32,941 nucleotides of DNA. Origin: a virus. A program made the translations under genes and the position numbers. The DNA is taken from positions 1 through 32,941 of IMG/VR virus record IMGVR_UViG_3300024259_000102, one strand, 5' to 3'. Shown piece after piece: positions 25,843 through 32,941 of the stretch (position 1 is its first letter; each line of letters starts with the position of its first letter). Under the pieces are notes generated by a model that saw nothing but the letters and a program-made list of their open reading frames with translations, was not told the origin of the DNA and did not search any database.

Positions 25843-25866
25843 GCGGCTATCTTAGCAATTCGCCGC
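25843..25866 (-). other. Weak hairpin between scaffold and capsid genes
   Basis: GCGGC and GCCGC can pair around a 14-base loop; within it GCTA-AGA-TAGC can form an alternative short hairpin. It lies in a 62-base gap before the capsid ribosome site. No T-run follows. This is much weaker than the two 11-bp hairpins in neighbouring gaps. Confidence 0.3.
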
Positions 25867-25877
25867 GAGTGGGGTTC

Positions 25878-26810
25878 CTATTTGCTACCTTCAGCCAGTT
25901 CGGCGACAACCTTCTCCAGGAGAGGCCGGCTAATCTGGTTAGTGCTCTCGAACTTAGCCGTAGCGTGTGCGATCACGTCACGAGCACGATCGTTGTCAGC
26001 CTTGGCCATGAGACCGCGAAGCCCCGTGAAGACCTGCGACTTACTCAACTTGTCTTCGGTGCCGTCGTTGCCGACCTTGGACTTACCGAGGTCGCGATTA
26101 CGAACGTCGCGAGGATCAGCGCCAACAGAACGACGAGGAGCGGGAGACTTCTCTACGATGTTGAGGCGGCTCTCGAGAGCGTCGATAACGCGCGACTGCC
26201 TCACGTAACCCTTGACGAGAGACTTAATCAGCCCGCCCTGTGCCTTGACGAGTTCCATATTAGCGGTGTGAGACCCGCGGACCTCACCCTCCAGGCCTTG
26301 CAGCCGGTCCTCGATGCCATTCGTCAGACTCTTGAGGAAAGGGCTTGCGTCCAACAGGTCGCCGTTATCGTCTTCCTCGTCTCGAATAGACTCTTCGAGA
26401 GACTTCTGCACCGGCTCGTCTTCGATGGTAACGTCGTCACCGGCCCAGATCTTGCCCAACTCCTTACGCTCGGCCTTCGTGAGGGTTCCAGCGTCCATGC
26501 GGGCCTTAAGATAGGTTTCGCGGTCGCCGCCGTCGCCGGCCAGGTCCAAGCCCTTTTCGACAGACTCGTAGTCCGCCAGGGCCTTCTCGAGTGCGTCAGG
26601 ATCTACGTCGCCGGTTTTGGACTTCTTGGCGTCCTCTTCCTCCTCGTCGTCGTCGTCGTCGTCGTCCTCGTCCTCGTCGTCCTTTCCTTCTTTAGCCTCG
26701 GGAAGGTTCTCGAACGCAGCCTTAGACAGAGGCTTAAGGTTATCTGCCTCACAACGAGATTTATACATCTCGTAGGTAAGACCATGGGGGCGCATCATCT
26801 TCTTTCGCAT
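25878..26810 (-). CDS. Acidic head scaffold protein
   Basis: The 310-residue protein lies between the protease and capsid genes, the classic scaffold position. A basic start (MRKKMMRP) leads to an acidic low-complexity tract at residues 44-60, almost all Asp and Glu, encoded by a run of gac and gag triplets. The rest is helical and charged: DALEKALADYESVEKGLDLA, LTKAERKELGKIWAGDD, IEDRLQGLEGEVRG, then a coiled-coil-like SRVIDALESRLNIVEKS and an end with RPLLEKVVAELAEGSK. No catalytic motif is seen. Such proteins guide capsid assembly and are usually removed by the prohead protease. GGAGT is 6 bases before the ATG. Confidence 0.78.
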   Translation of the reverse strand: MRKKMMRPHGLTYEMYKSRCEADNLKPLSKAAFENLPEAKEGKDDEDEDDDDDDDEEEEDAKKSKTGDVDPDALEKALADYESVEKGLDLAGDGGDRETYLKARMDAGTLTKAERKELGKIWAGDDVTIEDEPVQKSLEESIRDEEDDNGDLLDASPFLKSLTNGIEDRLQGLEGEVRGSHTANMELVKAQGGLIKSLVKGYVRQSRVIDALESRLNIVEKSPAPRRSVGADPRDVRNRDLGKSKVGNDGTEDKLSKSQVFTGLRGLMAKADNDRARDVIAHATAKFESTNQISRPLLEKVVAELAEGSK

Positions 26811-26814
26811 TGGG

Positions 26815-27687
26815 TTACTCCCTAGTGGCGGATTGTATGATTTCGTCGATCACGGACTCAGGCGCACCAGGCATCCTCTCAGACACAATACGCCTAGCCT
26901 CGGCTTTGGTCAAGCGCATCGAATGATCGCTAATCGATGCAGACAGGGTGTTCGCCCACTCTTCTAGGTAGCTAACCTCATCGACCAGCTCCAACTCAAA
27001 GTCGGCGGCTACCTGAGCCTTAATCACAGAAGAAGACGTGTCTTCCTCGTCTTCTTCTGAAACGGGCCCAGTTTGGATCGCAGGCTTGCCACCCTCTAGA
27101 CTTTCTGACCGTAGCGGAAAGCCTGCGCCAGGAGCGGCACCTGGGTTCGCGATAGATTGCCCAGCCGTAAGCGCTTTGGCCAGGGCTCTAAGTGACGTAC
27201 CCACGTTAACGGGGCAGTGCGTAATCGCCACATTACGAACCGTAGCTTTACGAATCGTTCGCGGATTCTTCACGTCACGAGCAACGACACTGCCCTCGAT
27301 ACTAAATCCCAACTTACGAGGCGCCTTCTCCAGAGCCTGTGCTAGGCTCCAAATCTGACGACCTTCTGGCGTATTGAGGAGATACCCCTCGGCCCACCAA
27401 CCCTGTCGAGTGGCGATGGAATCGTCAGGCAGACGCTCGCCCTTCTTGACCAACTTAGCAGAAGTCGGATAGCCCAGAACGTCGCCGGTTCGCTTACCGT
27501 GGTTGTCGTTAAACCAGCCCTTAGTCAGGAAGTCGGAGAAATCCAATCCGTTCTGTAGAATTCGCTCGTCGTCCTGATCTAGTTCGTCCGTGGATACGAT
27601 CCCGCCAATCCGCATAGGGTTCTCGTCGCCAGCCTTCTCGAAGGCGGCAACCTCGCACCAAACGCGAAACGGGGATGTGTCTTTCAT
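26815..27687 (-). CDS. Prohead (XkdF/HK97-like) protease
   Basis: Serine protease that cleaves scaffold and capsid proteins during head maturation. A GTG at 27693 is possible, but the ATG at 27687 has AGGG in a usable position, giving 290 residues. Numbered from that ATG, His63 lies in GWFNDNHGKRTGDVLG and Ser129 in LGFSIEGSVV, the usual His and Ser of the herpes-assemblin-like prohead protease fold. The pattern VRNVAITHCPVN matches the 'vsi...P.N' strand that follows. Residues 168-198 duplicate a capsid N-terminal segment. The last 90 residues are an acidic and helical tail, perhaps for scaffold binding. A strong promoter lies upstream. Confidence 0.82.
   Translation of the reverse strand: MKDTSPFRVWCEVAAFEKAGDENPMRIGGIVSTDELDQDDERILQNGLDFSDFLTKGWFNDNHGKRTGDVLGYPTSAKLVKKGERLPDDSIATRQGWWAEGYLLNTPEGRQIWSLAQALEKAPRKLGFSIEGSVVARDVKNPRTIRKATVRNVAITHCPVNVGTSLRALAKALTAGQSIANPGAAPGAGFPLRSESLEGGKPAIQTGPVSEEDEEDTSSSVIKAQVAADFELELVDEVSYLEEWANTLSASISDHSMRLTKAEARRIVSERMPGAPESVIDEIIQSATRE
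27094..27186 (-). repeat. Segment of protease shared with the capsid N-terminus
   Basis: Residues 168-198 of the protease run from ALAKALTAG through PGAAPGAGFPLRSESLE. They match capsid residues 39-69 at 20 of 31 positions. The copy directly follows the catalytic domain and precedes the acidic tail. Confidence 0.75.
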
Positions 27688-27707
27688 TAGCACCCTACGA
27701 ACTAAAC

Positions 27708-27731
27708 GGAACCAACGACAATGTTAGTTCC
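27708..27731 (-). promoter_or_regulatory. Leader hairpin upstream of the protease
   Basis: GGAACTAAC and GTTGGTTCC form a 9-bp stem with one G-T pair around loop ATTGTC. It lies in the leader between the predicted transcript start and the protease start, about 20 bases before the ATG. It may protect the message or modulate initiation; no terminator T-run follows. Confidence 0.5.
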
Positions 27732-27738
27732 GCCTCTT

Positions 27739-27755
27739 TGTCGTCGCATACGACA
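27739..27755 (-). promoter_or_regulatory. Short leader hairpin near the 5' end of the head transcript
   Basis: TGTCGT and ACGACA pair perfectly around ATGCG, some 10-26 bases after the expected transcript start. A palindrome ACAGGCCTGT at 27753..27762 overlaps it. It could be a 5'-end stabiliser or part of an operator. Confidence 0.4.
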
Positions 27756-27771
27756 GGCCTGTAAGATCTTC

Positions 27772-27799
27772 ATTATACAGACATACACAGCGAAGTCAA
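27772..27799 (-). promoter_or_regulatory. Sigma70-type promoter driving the head genes
   Basis: The minus strand reads TTGACT at 27799..27794, a 16-base spacer, then TATAAT at 27777..27772. The -10 is a perfect consensus and the -35 has five of six matches. Its -35 overlaps the stop codon of the zinc-ribbon gene. The transcript would start near 27765 and lead into protease, scaffold and capsid with a leader of about 78 bases. Use by host RNA polymerase is inferred; an early or middle use cannot be excluded. Confidence 0.8.
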
Positions 27800-28032
27800 C
27801 CCTTGCGAATTACACGAATCCCTACCCTACGCCTATGCACAATCGCTTTATTGACATCTCCGCCTGAAGACAGCACCACGTCGCCCTTGCACTTAGGGCA
27901 TGGACCGTGGACCGTTCCGTCGTCACTAACCAACACAATACCCAGACGGACGCGTAAGCCACCCTCTGTCGCGTCGCTGCCTATCTGCTTACCGCAGTGG
28001 CAGCACGAAACCCTAGTATACGTCCCACTCAT
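27796..28032 (-). CDS. Small zinc-ribbon protein, 78 aa
   Basis: The reading frame is open further upstream, but that part lies inside the preceding gene. The ATG at 28032 (MSGTYTRVSCCHCGKQIG) is preferred and overlaps the preceding stop by 20 bases, consistent with coupling. It has two knuckles, C9-x2-C12 and CPKC near residues 43-46, about 30 residues apart, an arrangement typical of zinc ribbons. Between them are hydrophobic strands (LRVRLGIVLVSDDGTVHG). The C-terminus is basic (HRRRVGIRVIRKG). No partner is recognised; a nucleic-acid or protein-binding role is plausible. The gene ends within the -35 of the head promoter. Confidence 0.6.
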   Translation of the reverse strand: MSGTYTRVSCCHCGKQIGSDATEGGLRVRLGIVLVSDDGTVHGPCPKCKGDVVLSSGGDVNKAIVHRRRVGIRVIRKG

Positions 28033-28336
28033 GAAACCCCGCACACGACTTAACGCGCCCAGACATAGGCACTTTATGAATTGACGACGCCTTAGCGATA
28101 CCAGACAACACCTTCTCCAGGCCTTCCGCACCATGATGCTTGAGAATCGTACTGCACACCATTTGGCGATCTACCCATACGTTCAACAGGCGCAGCCTCT
28201 CTCGATCGCCTTCTTCGTGTAGACGATCAAACACGGCGATACTCGGCAGTGGTTGATCGGGGTAGCCTTGGAACAATTGCGACAGGTCCATACCAGGAGG
28301 CATGAGTCGCCCGATTGCGCTGTTATTTACTGCCAT
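28013..28336 (-). CDS. Small protein of unknown function, 107 aa
   Basis: It starts 10 bases inside the end of the giant helicase gene, with GGGAG upstream of the ATG, so the two may be coupled. The sequence is mixed: a Met/Pro start (MPPGMDLSQLFQGYPDQ), then an amphipathic helix (DRLHEEGDRERLRLLNVWVD), then KHHGAEGLEKVLSGIAKAS and an end with one Cys. There is no membrane segment or known motif. It sits between the helicase and head genes. I do not recognise the family. Confidence 0.55.
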   Translation of the reverse strand: MAVNNSAIGRLMPPGMDLSQLFQGYPDQPLPSIAVFDRLHEEGDRERLRLLNVWVDRQMVCSTILKHHGAEGLEKVLSGIAKASSIHKVPMSGRVKSCAGFHEWDVY

Positions 28337-31300
28337 CGCTTCACCACTCCCAGCTTAGGGCCCATGGACTTAGCCACGTCCTTTCGGGACATATTCGACA
28401 CGTCCTGAGCCATGGTCTTATCGTAATCCAACTCGGTACGGATACTCGGGCCTTGCTGGATATTGTGCATTACATTTTCGTTAACGACCTGTCTCGCTCG
28501 ACTAGTGGTCCTCACCGCCGCCTCGGTGCGGATAGGGTGCTCTCGTTCATACCCGACAAACACATCGACGGGATCCTCGCCAGGCACCTTAACTCGCTTA
28601 GTCTGCGGTACGTCTGCACTCACGCCGATACGGCGCACATTAACCAGATACTTCTTCGTCTTGAGGATTGCCCGGTCCTCTGGAGAAAGCTCGTCGATAA
28701 TCGCATTCATCACGTCGGAGTCCTGTACAACTACACCTGACGAATGGGCGCGCATTTCGGAGGACACTTCAGGTCGTCTCTTCTCCACGTAATCAAGTAC
28801 TTCCTGCGCTCGGATCGCTAGATAGATCGACGCCGGATCGATAGACCCGACATCATCACCAGTCGTAAATCCAGCTTTAGCGATGATTCTCTTATCGACC
28901 TCACTCAGACCATCGATAGCCCGATTAATGGCAGACGACGGCTCGTCAGTCTCCACATCGTCATACGTGCCCTTAGTCGGGTCAGAGGCGGATAGACTAT
29001 CAAACGATACCACGTTATTCACCTGGCCAGGAACCCTAGTCCTCTTGAATTCCTCAAACACCGCCTCGGCTTGTGAATTCCCTAGGTTCGCCGCTACGGA
29101 CGCCTTGTTAGAAATCGCCTCCCATTGCGACGCCATGGACTCGTTTTTCTTTCTCTCTGCGCTGCTACTAAACTCAATCTCTCGCAAGGCGATAGCCTCA
29201 CTCTTGGCCTCCTGCACGATCATGTCTAGCGCCTCGCTGTAAGATACGTCTCCGCCTTCCTTGGCAAATCCACTAGACTCGTAATTCACCTTTAGCCCGT
29301 GTACCATACCGGTAGGGCGTCCTCGCAAACCAGGCTTAAACAGAGCCCGCTCTTTCTTCTTGATCGTACGGAAAGGTCCGTCAACCGCAGACACCCACCG
29401 GCCCTTAGTCTTCTTGTAACCCATGTCGCGGGCCTTATCGGGATCGGCGTCCAACTCTGGTACGAGTGCGATAGGCGCAGAACTACCCTTTTCACGAGTC
29501 AGCGCAGACTGAACCGCCGGGGGTAGCATCCGAGCGCAACGCGTGATCCTCTGCCATTCCAACGCGGAAGAACCCAGGGAATCGTACATCACCATCTCGC
29601 TCGCATTACCTAGATTCATACCCACGTTAGCCGCGTCGCTACATACAATCATTTCGCAGTTGTTAAACACGGTCGTCTGTTTCTGCGACAACGGTGGGTC
29701 TGTGACAGCGCCCTTACGGGCTATGTCGCCGTATTGCTGCTTTAGCTCTGCGATTCTCTTCTTAGCTGCTTTAGCGAGCTTAGGGTCTTCCATCTTGGTA
29801 GGATCGCCCGTCAAAACGATCTCACGCAGAATAGACGCACTCTTAGAGTTACCGTAAAAGTAGCGCTGGACTCCATGCTCGTCTACGAAATACGACTCTG
29901 GCGGATTAATACCGAACTGGCGTTTAACGATTCTTCTCTGCTCTGGACCGAACTGAGACATCTTGATCCCGTAATCCGGCCCATCGCCGGGATACGCCTT
30001 CCACTTGCGACCCTCGTTACAGCGATTAACGAAAAGAGACTCGTCACTATCGCGCCCTAGTGCATCCTTGGTCTTTTGGAATATCATCGTATTAAGCATA
30101 CGATCGCCCGTGTACGTACCGCCGATATACGTTACGAAATACTTGTCGTTAGGGGCCTTGCCCCCATCCTCAGGATCGTAATGCGGGCTACCCTCAATAG
30201 CCTCGTTTACGTCCTTAAACCCCATAGTCCTAAGAGTCGCCTCCATAGTCCGGCAACCGTCAAGAATGCTGTTAGCGAACATCACCATTTGGCGAGAACC
30301 GTCTGGGCCTGGGCCCGTATCCTCGTGGAAGTTCAAGATATGGTTGCGAAGCTCCTCAGCCTTGGCGTTACCAAGCACCATAGACATATCGGCCTTTCTA
30401 CGCTCCTCTCGCATACCTGGGTCCATGATGCTACGTGCCTTAGTCGTAATCGCCTTCTTCTTGACCCAATGAACGTCGCCAGTATCCATACGCACCACTG
30501 CGACTTTGCCTCTAGAGTCTTCTCCCAACGTCAAATCGTACCTAAATACCAGGTTATCCTGCCACTCTGCTTTACCCGCGGCGTTCAACTTATTACCCTC
30601 GTCGTCATACGTGGGAGCCTTGATACCGGCGAACCCCTTTACGTTCACGACATCGCCATCCTTGGCCTTCTCGAAACCACCCCCCTCTTTAGGCTTCCCA
30701 GTATTCTCGTCCCAGTCCTCCGGACGATACAACAGGTGGAGACTACCGCGCTTATCGCTAACCCATCGATCGCCTTCCGAAACACGAACACCCTTGATCC
30801 CCCACTCGGCCAGATTCGCGTCGATATACTTATGATGGTCTGTGCGATCGGGCCTAATGCCTAACAGCATAGTACCCTCGTCCAAAGACACTCCGTGCTG
30901 CGCGCATGTCCACTCCAGAGCCTTATCCCGAGTTAGCGGCATATCGATCGACTTGTCGGGATCGTCTGGGTTCGGGATGCTCTGCACGGAACCAACATTC
31001 TCGCTAAACGACCGTTGGAACGCTACCGCGTCGTTCGCCCTAGGATGAGGAGCCGCAGCAGTGTCGAACCCACGACACACGATACCGGCTGGACCTGCAT
31101 CCGGGTTATCAATCTTACGACCGTTCTTATCGTCCCAGCCGTCGGCCTTCATCGCCTTGACTTGCGCCCTAGTTACCTTAGTACCGGCAAGCTGCGAGTA
31201 ATCCGACACGCCCAGAATGTCGCCGAAGTGCATACCATACAGCATCGCCGCATGGGTGCCGATCTGTTCTACAGGCGGCCACGTACCACGCATACGACCA

Positions 31301-32941
31301 CGCCGCTTTGACATAAGCCACGACGGCTTGAACGCCTCGAACGGACGACGAGACGTCTGCATCACTCCGTCCTTATCAGGCTTCTCGACTTCCTCCATGA
31401 CGAACTGTTCACTAGACGCAGGCTTGTACGCAGGGCAGTTAGACACTGCCTTAGCCGCCAGCACACTTCGCCGCCCCTGCTGGGTTAGACCGGCGGTCTC
31501 ATCGGCACTCAGAGCGCCCTGGTTGTCAGCTAGGCGCGCGGCGTCGGCGTCTCCTAGGGCTGCCATATGCAATGCGTATAGCTGCGCCTGAATGCCTGTC
31601 ATATGGGCGTGTCGCGACTCCTCAATACGAACAGCAGGAAGTGTCTTACCTCGCACGTCCTTAGTCTGGCATACGTGCGTATACTGTGCGAGAATTCCTG
31701 CAAACTCGCTCATCTTAGACGCCTTGATCTGAATCTTAGGACCCTTGCGGCCCACCGATCCAGTCGCCCCCACCACGACACTCTCTTCTAGGTACTCATC
31801 GGCGAACTGGTTAGCAGTCATGCCTGCGAATTGTGCGCCTTGCGACAACAGCTTGATATACTCCAGGAAATCGGCTGGAGTAGTCGTCATAGGCGTACCC
31901 GTGAGGAGCATCATCATTTTCATGTCCCCATTCCACTCCGCCATCGCCTTATTTCGCTTAGCCTTTTCGTTAGAGATCCCCTGGTGAGCTTCGTCAACGA
32001 TGATACCGTCGAAACCCGCCTCCCTCAGCTTCTTCTGGTTAGCTGTCCAGTACTCCGGGCCGACGACTACCAAGTCGTTAGTATCCAAACCATTTTTTAC
32101 CATATCCACGTAACGATCTACGGGGATATGATTCTTACCGGCCCCTACGACAGTAGCGCCCTCGTCAAATGTACCAGCCGCCTCCCGCCACTGTTCGATC
32201 GTATTCAAAGGAGCAACGACGCACACCTTCTTAGGGGCGTTAGGATGTGGCTTACTCGGATCCTCGGGATCTCGCAGAGCCATCATAGTCTTAGCTGCGA
32301 CGAGTGCGGATACGGTTTTACCAGTCCCCATATAATGCGCCGCGAGGGCCCTACCATCGTTGTCTACTACCTTCTGCACCAACTCGGCCTGATGCTGTGC
32401 GAGAGTAAACGGCACGCCATTAGGCAACACTGGGTTAATGCCAGCACCCATGGCTGCGAGGTTAGACGGCGTAATTTCGTCAATATCCAGAACATGCGCC
32501 GAATCCATCGTCTTCTGCGCCGATTCTCTCATTGCGCTTACTTGGTCAGACAGTCGCCGCTCGGCCCCTGTAGTCATGGACACGTAACCGAACGCGTCTC
32601 GCACGTTAGAGAACCCGCTCATATTGACGCGAATATAGTCTAGCTTCTTGTGCTTTTTGCCGTCCTCGTCTTTAACAGACGTGTACACAGGCGTAACGCC
32701 CCTAAGTCCTACAATTTGCTCGACTGGAATCGCACCGCTACTAGGTAGCACGAGACGCGGCTCTGACTCCAACACGGCGCCCGTACGAGGGTCTAGGCGA
32801 TCGTGCATGTACAGAAGCATACTGTTCTTGAGAGGCTTAGGGGCGCGCGACTCCTCGGTGGGCCGGATGGACGCTACCGCTGCCGCCTTGGTCGATCGGA
32901 CGAATCGCTTACCGCCAGCACCGCCACCAATCTCGCCTGCG
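28327..32941 (-). CDS. Giant SNF2-like SF2 helicase, 5' partial
   Basis: The frame is open to the window edge: before the ATG at 32820 there are 40 more codons without a stop and no ribosome site, so the start is outside. At least 1,537 residues are visible. Counted from the ATG at 32820: motif I MGTGKT at 164-169, motif Ia VCVVAPLNTIEQW at 199-211, DEAH at 276-279, motif III LLTGTP at 305-310, motif IV-like MVMFAN near 845, motif V MIVCSDAANVGMNLG at 1057-1071, and motif VI EWQRITRCAR at 1088-1097. About 530 residues separate motifs III and IV, far more than in standard SNF2 enzymes. The last 400 residues are charged and helical. It overlaps the next gene by 10 bases. Confidence 0.88.
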   Translation of the reverse strand, partial: AGEIGGGAGGKRFVRSTKAAAVASIRPTEESRAPKPLKNSMLLYMHDRLDPRTGAVLESEPRLVLPSSGAIPVEQIVGLRGVTPVYTSVKDEDGKKHKKLDYIRVNMSGFSNVRDAFGYVSMTTGAERRLSDQVSAMRESAQKTMDSAHVLDIDEITPSNLAAMGAGINPVLPNGVPFTLAQHQAELVQKVVDNDGRALAAHYMGTGKTVSALVAAKTMMALRDPEDPSKPHPNAPKKVCVVAPLNTIEQWREAAGTFDEGATVVGAGKNHIPVDRYVDMVKNGLDTNDLVVVGPEYWTANQKKLREAGFDGIIVDEAHQGISNEKAKRNKAMAEWNGDMKMMMLLTGTPMTTTPADFLEYIKLLSQGAQFAGMTANQFADEYLEESVVVGATGSVGRKGPKIQIKASKMSEFAGILAQYTHVCQTKDVRGKTLPAVRIEESRHAHMTGIQAQLYALHMAALGDADAARLADNQGALSADETAGLTQQGRRSVLAAKAVSNCPAYKPASSEQFVMEEVEKPDKDGVMQTSRRPFEAFKPSWLMSKRRGRMRGTWPPVEQIGTHAAMLYGMHFGDILGVSDYSQLAGTKVTRAQVKAMKADGWDDKNGRKIDNPDAGPAGIVCRGFDTAAAPHPRANDAVAFQRSFSENVGSVQSIPNPDDPDKSIDMPLTRDKALEWTCAQHGVSLDEGTMLLGIRPDRTDHHKYIDANLAEWGIKGVRVSEGDRWVSDKRGSLHLLYRPEDWDENTGKPKEGGGFEKAKDGDVVNVKGFAGIKAPTYDDEGNKLNAAGKAEWQDNLVFRYDLTLGEDSRGKVAVVRMDTGDVHWVKKKAITTKARSIMDPGMREERRKADMSMVLGNAKAEELRNHILNFHEDTGPGPDGSRQMVMFANSILDGCRTMEATLRTMGFKDVNEAIEGSPHYDPEDGGKAPNDKYFVTYIGGTYTGDRMLNTMIFQKTKDALGRDSDESLFVNRCNEGRKWKAYPGDGPDYGIKMSQFGPEQRRIVKRQFGINPPESYFVDEHGVQRYFYGNSKSASILREIVLTGDPTKMEDPKLAKAAKKRIAELKQQYGDIARKGAVTDPPLSQKQTTVFNNCEMIVCSDAANVGMNLGNASEMVMYDSLGSSALEWQRITRCARMLPPAVQSALTREKGSSAPIALVPELDADPDKARDMGYKKTKGRWVSAVDGPFRTIKKKERALFKPGLRGRPTGMVHGLKVNYESSGFAKEGGDVSYSEALDMIVQEAKSEAIALREIEFSSSAERKKNESMASQWEAISNKASVAANLGNSQAEAVFEEFKRTRVPGQVNNVVSFDSLSASDPTKGTYDDVETDEPSSAINRAIDGLSEVDKRIIAKAGFTTGDDVGSIDPASIYLAIRAQEVLDYVEKRRPEVSSEMRAHSSGVVVQDSDVMNAIIDELSPEDRAILKTKKYLVNVRRIGVSADVPQTKRVKVPGEDPVDVFVGYEREHPIRTEAAVRTTSRARQVVNENVMHNIQQGPSIRTELDYDKTMAQDVSNMSRKDVAKSMGPKLGVVKRWQ

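Noticed and set aside
26631-26681. Trinucleotide (gac/gag) run as a microsatellite or phase-variable tract
   Set aside because: It encodes the acidic stretch of the scaffold; changes of whole triplets would not shift the frame and such acidic tracts are ordinary in scaffold proteins.
25794-26825. 343-codon plus-strand open frame opposite the scaffold gene
   Set aside because: Its poly-Val/Leu stretch is simply the complement of the Asp/Glu tract of the scaffold protein; the scaffold frame fits the head operon.
27796-28134. 112-residue version of the zinc-ribbon protein starting at 28134
   Set aside because: Its first 34 residues are read from the preceding gene in another frame and are Arg/Cys-rich nonsense; the ATG at 28032 starts the coherent protein.

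Overview
This window is a stretch of the late (virion structural) gene cluster of a contractile-tailed bacteriophage (myovirus morphology). Every gene I can support lies on the minus strand, so the transcript reads from position 32941 down to 1. Genes are packed almost without gaps. The longest non-coding stretch is about 100 bases (27688..27795), no gap exceeds 300 bases, and there are no tRNAs, CRISPR arrays or insertion sequences. The host appears to be a bacterium: there is a near-consensus sigma70 promoter (TTGACT, 16 bases, TATAAT) at 27772..27799, and most starts have purine-rich Shine-Dalgarno sequences. I cannot name the host. The major capsid protein resembles the SPO1/A511 (Herelleviridae-type) family, judged from remembered family patterns and not from a search.

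Layout in transcription order. (1) 32941..28327: a giant SNF2-like superfamily 2 helicase, open at the window edge and therefore 5' partial. It is followed by two small overlapping genes, one a zinc ribbon. (2) 27799..24319: promoter with a structured leader, then prohead protease, acidic scaffold and major capsid protein. (3) 24304..21546: a Pro/Lys-rich protein, two paralogous probable decoration proteins and another small virion protein, with perfect 11-bp hairpins in two of the gaps. (4) 21528..17504: neck and connector genes (Ig-fused head-tail adaptor, Cys-rich head closure protein, HK97 gp10-like completion protein, tail terminator) and a small basic protein. (5) 17500..11449: a 930-residue sheath with an inserted repeat array, tail tube, tail assembly chaperones joined by an apparent +1 frameshift, and tape measure. 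(6) 11452..1: baseplate hub, gp5/gpV-like spike, a LysM-gp25 fusion, gpJ, then poorly characterised baseplate or fibre proteins ending in a large fibre-like gene that runs off the left edge.

How the genes work together: scaffold, protease and capsid protein build and mature the prohead. The connector proteins seal it and join it to a separately assembled tail, in which tube, sheath, chaperones and tape measure make the shaft. Hub, spike, LysM-gp25 and J form the baseplate, and the leftmost genes likely contact the host. A recurring theme is the insertion of Ig-like or other beta-sandwich modules into core virion proteins (capsid, adaptor, sheath, gpJ, decoration proteins). The most unusual signals are an A-B-A-B domain duplication in the sheath, a 31-residue segment shared by the protease and the capsid N-terminus, the +1-frame chaperone fusion, and the giant helicase next to the head genes.
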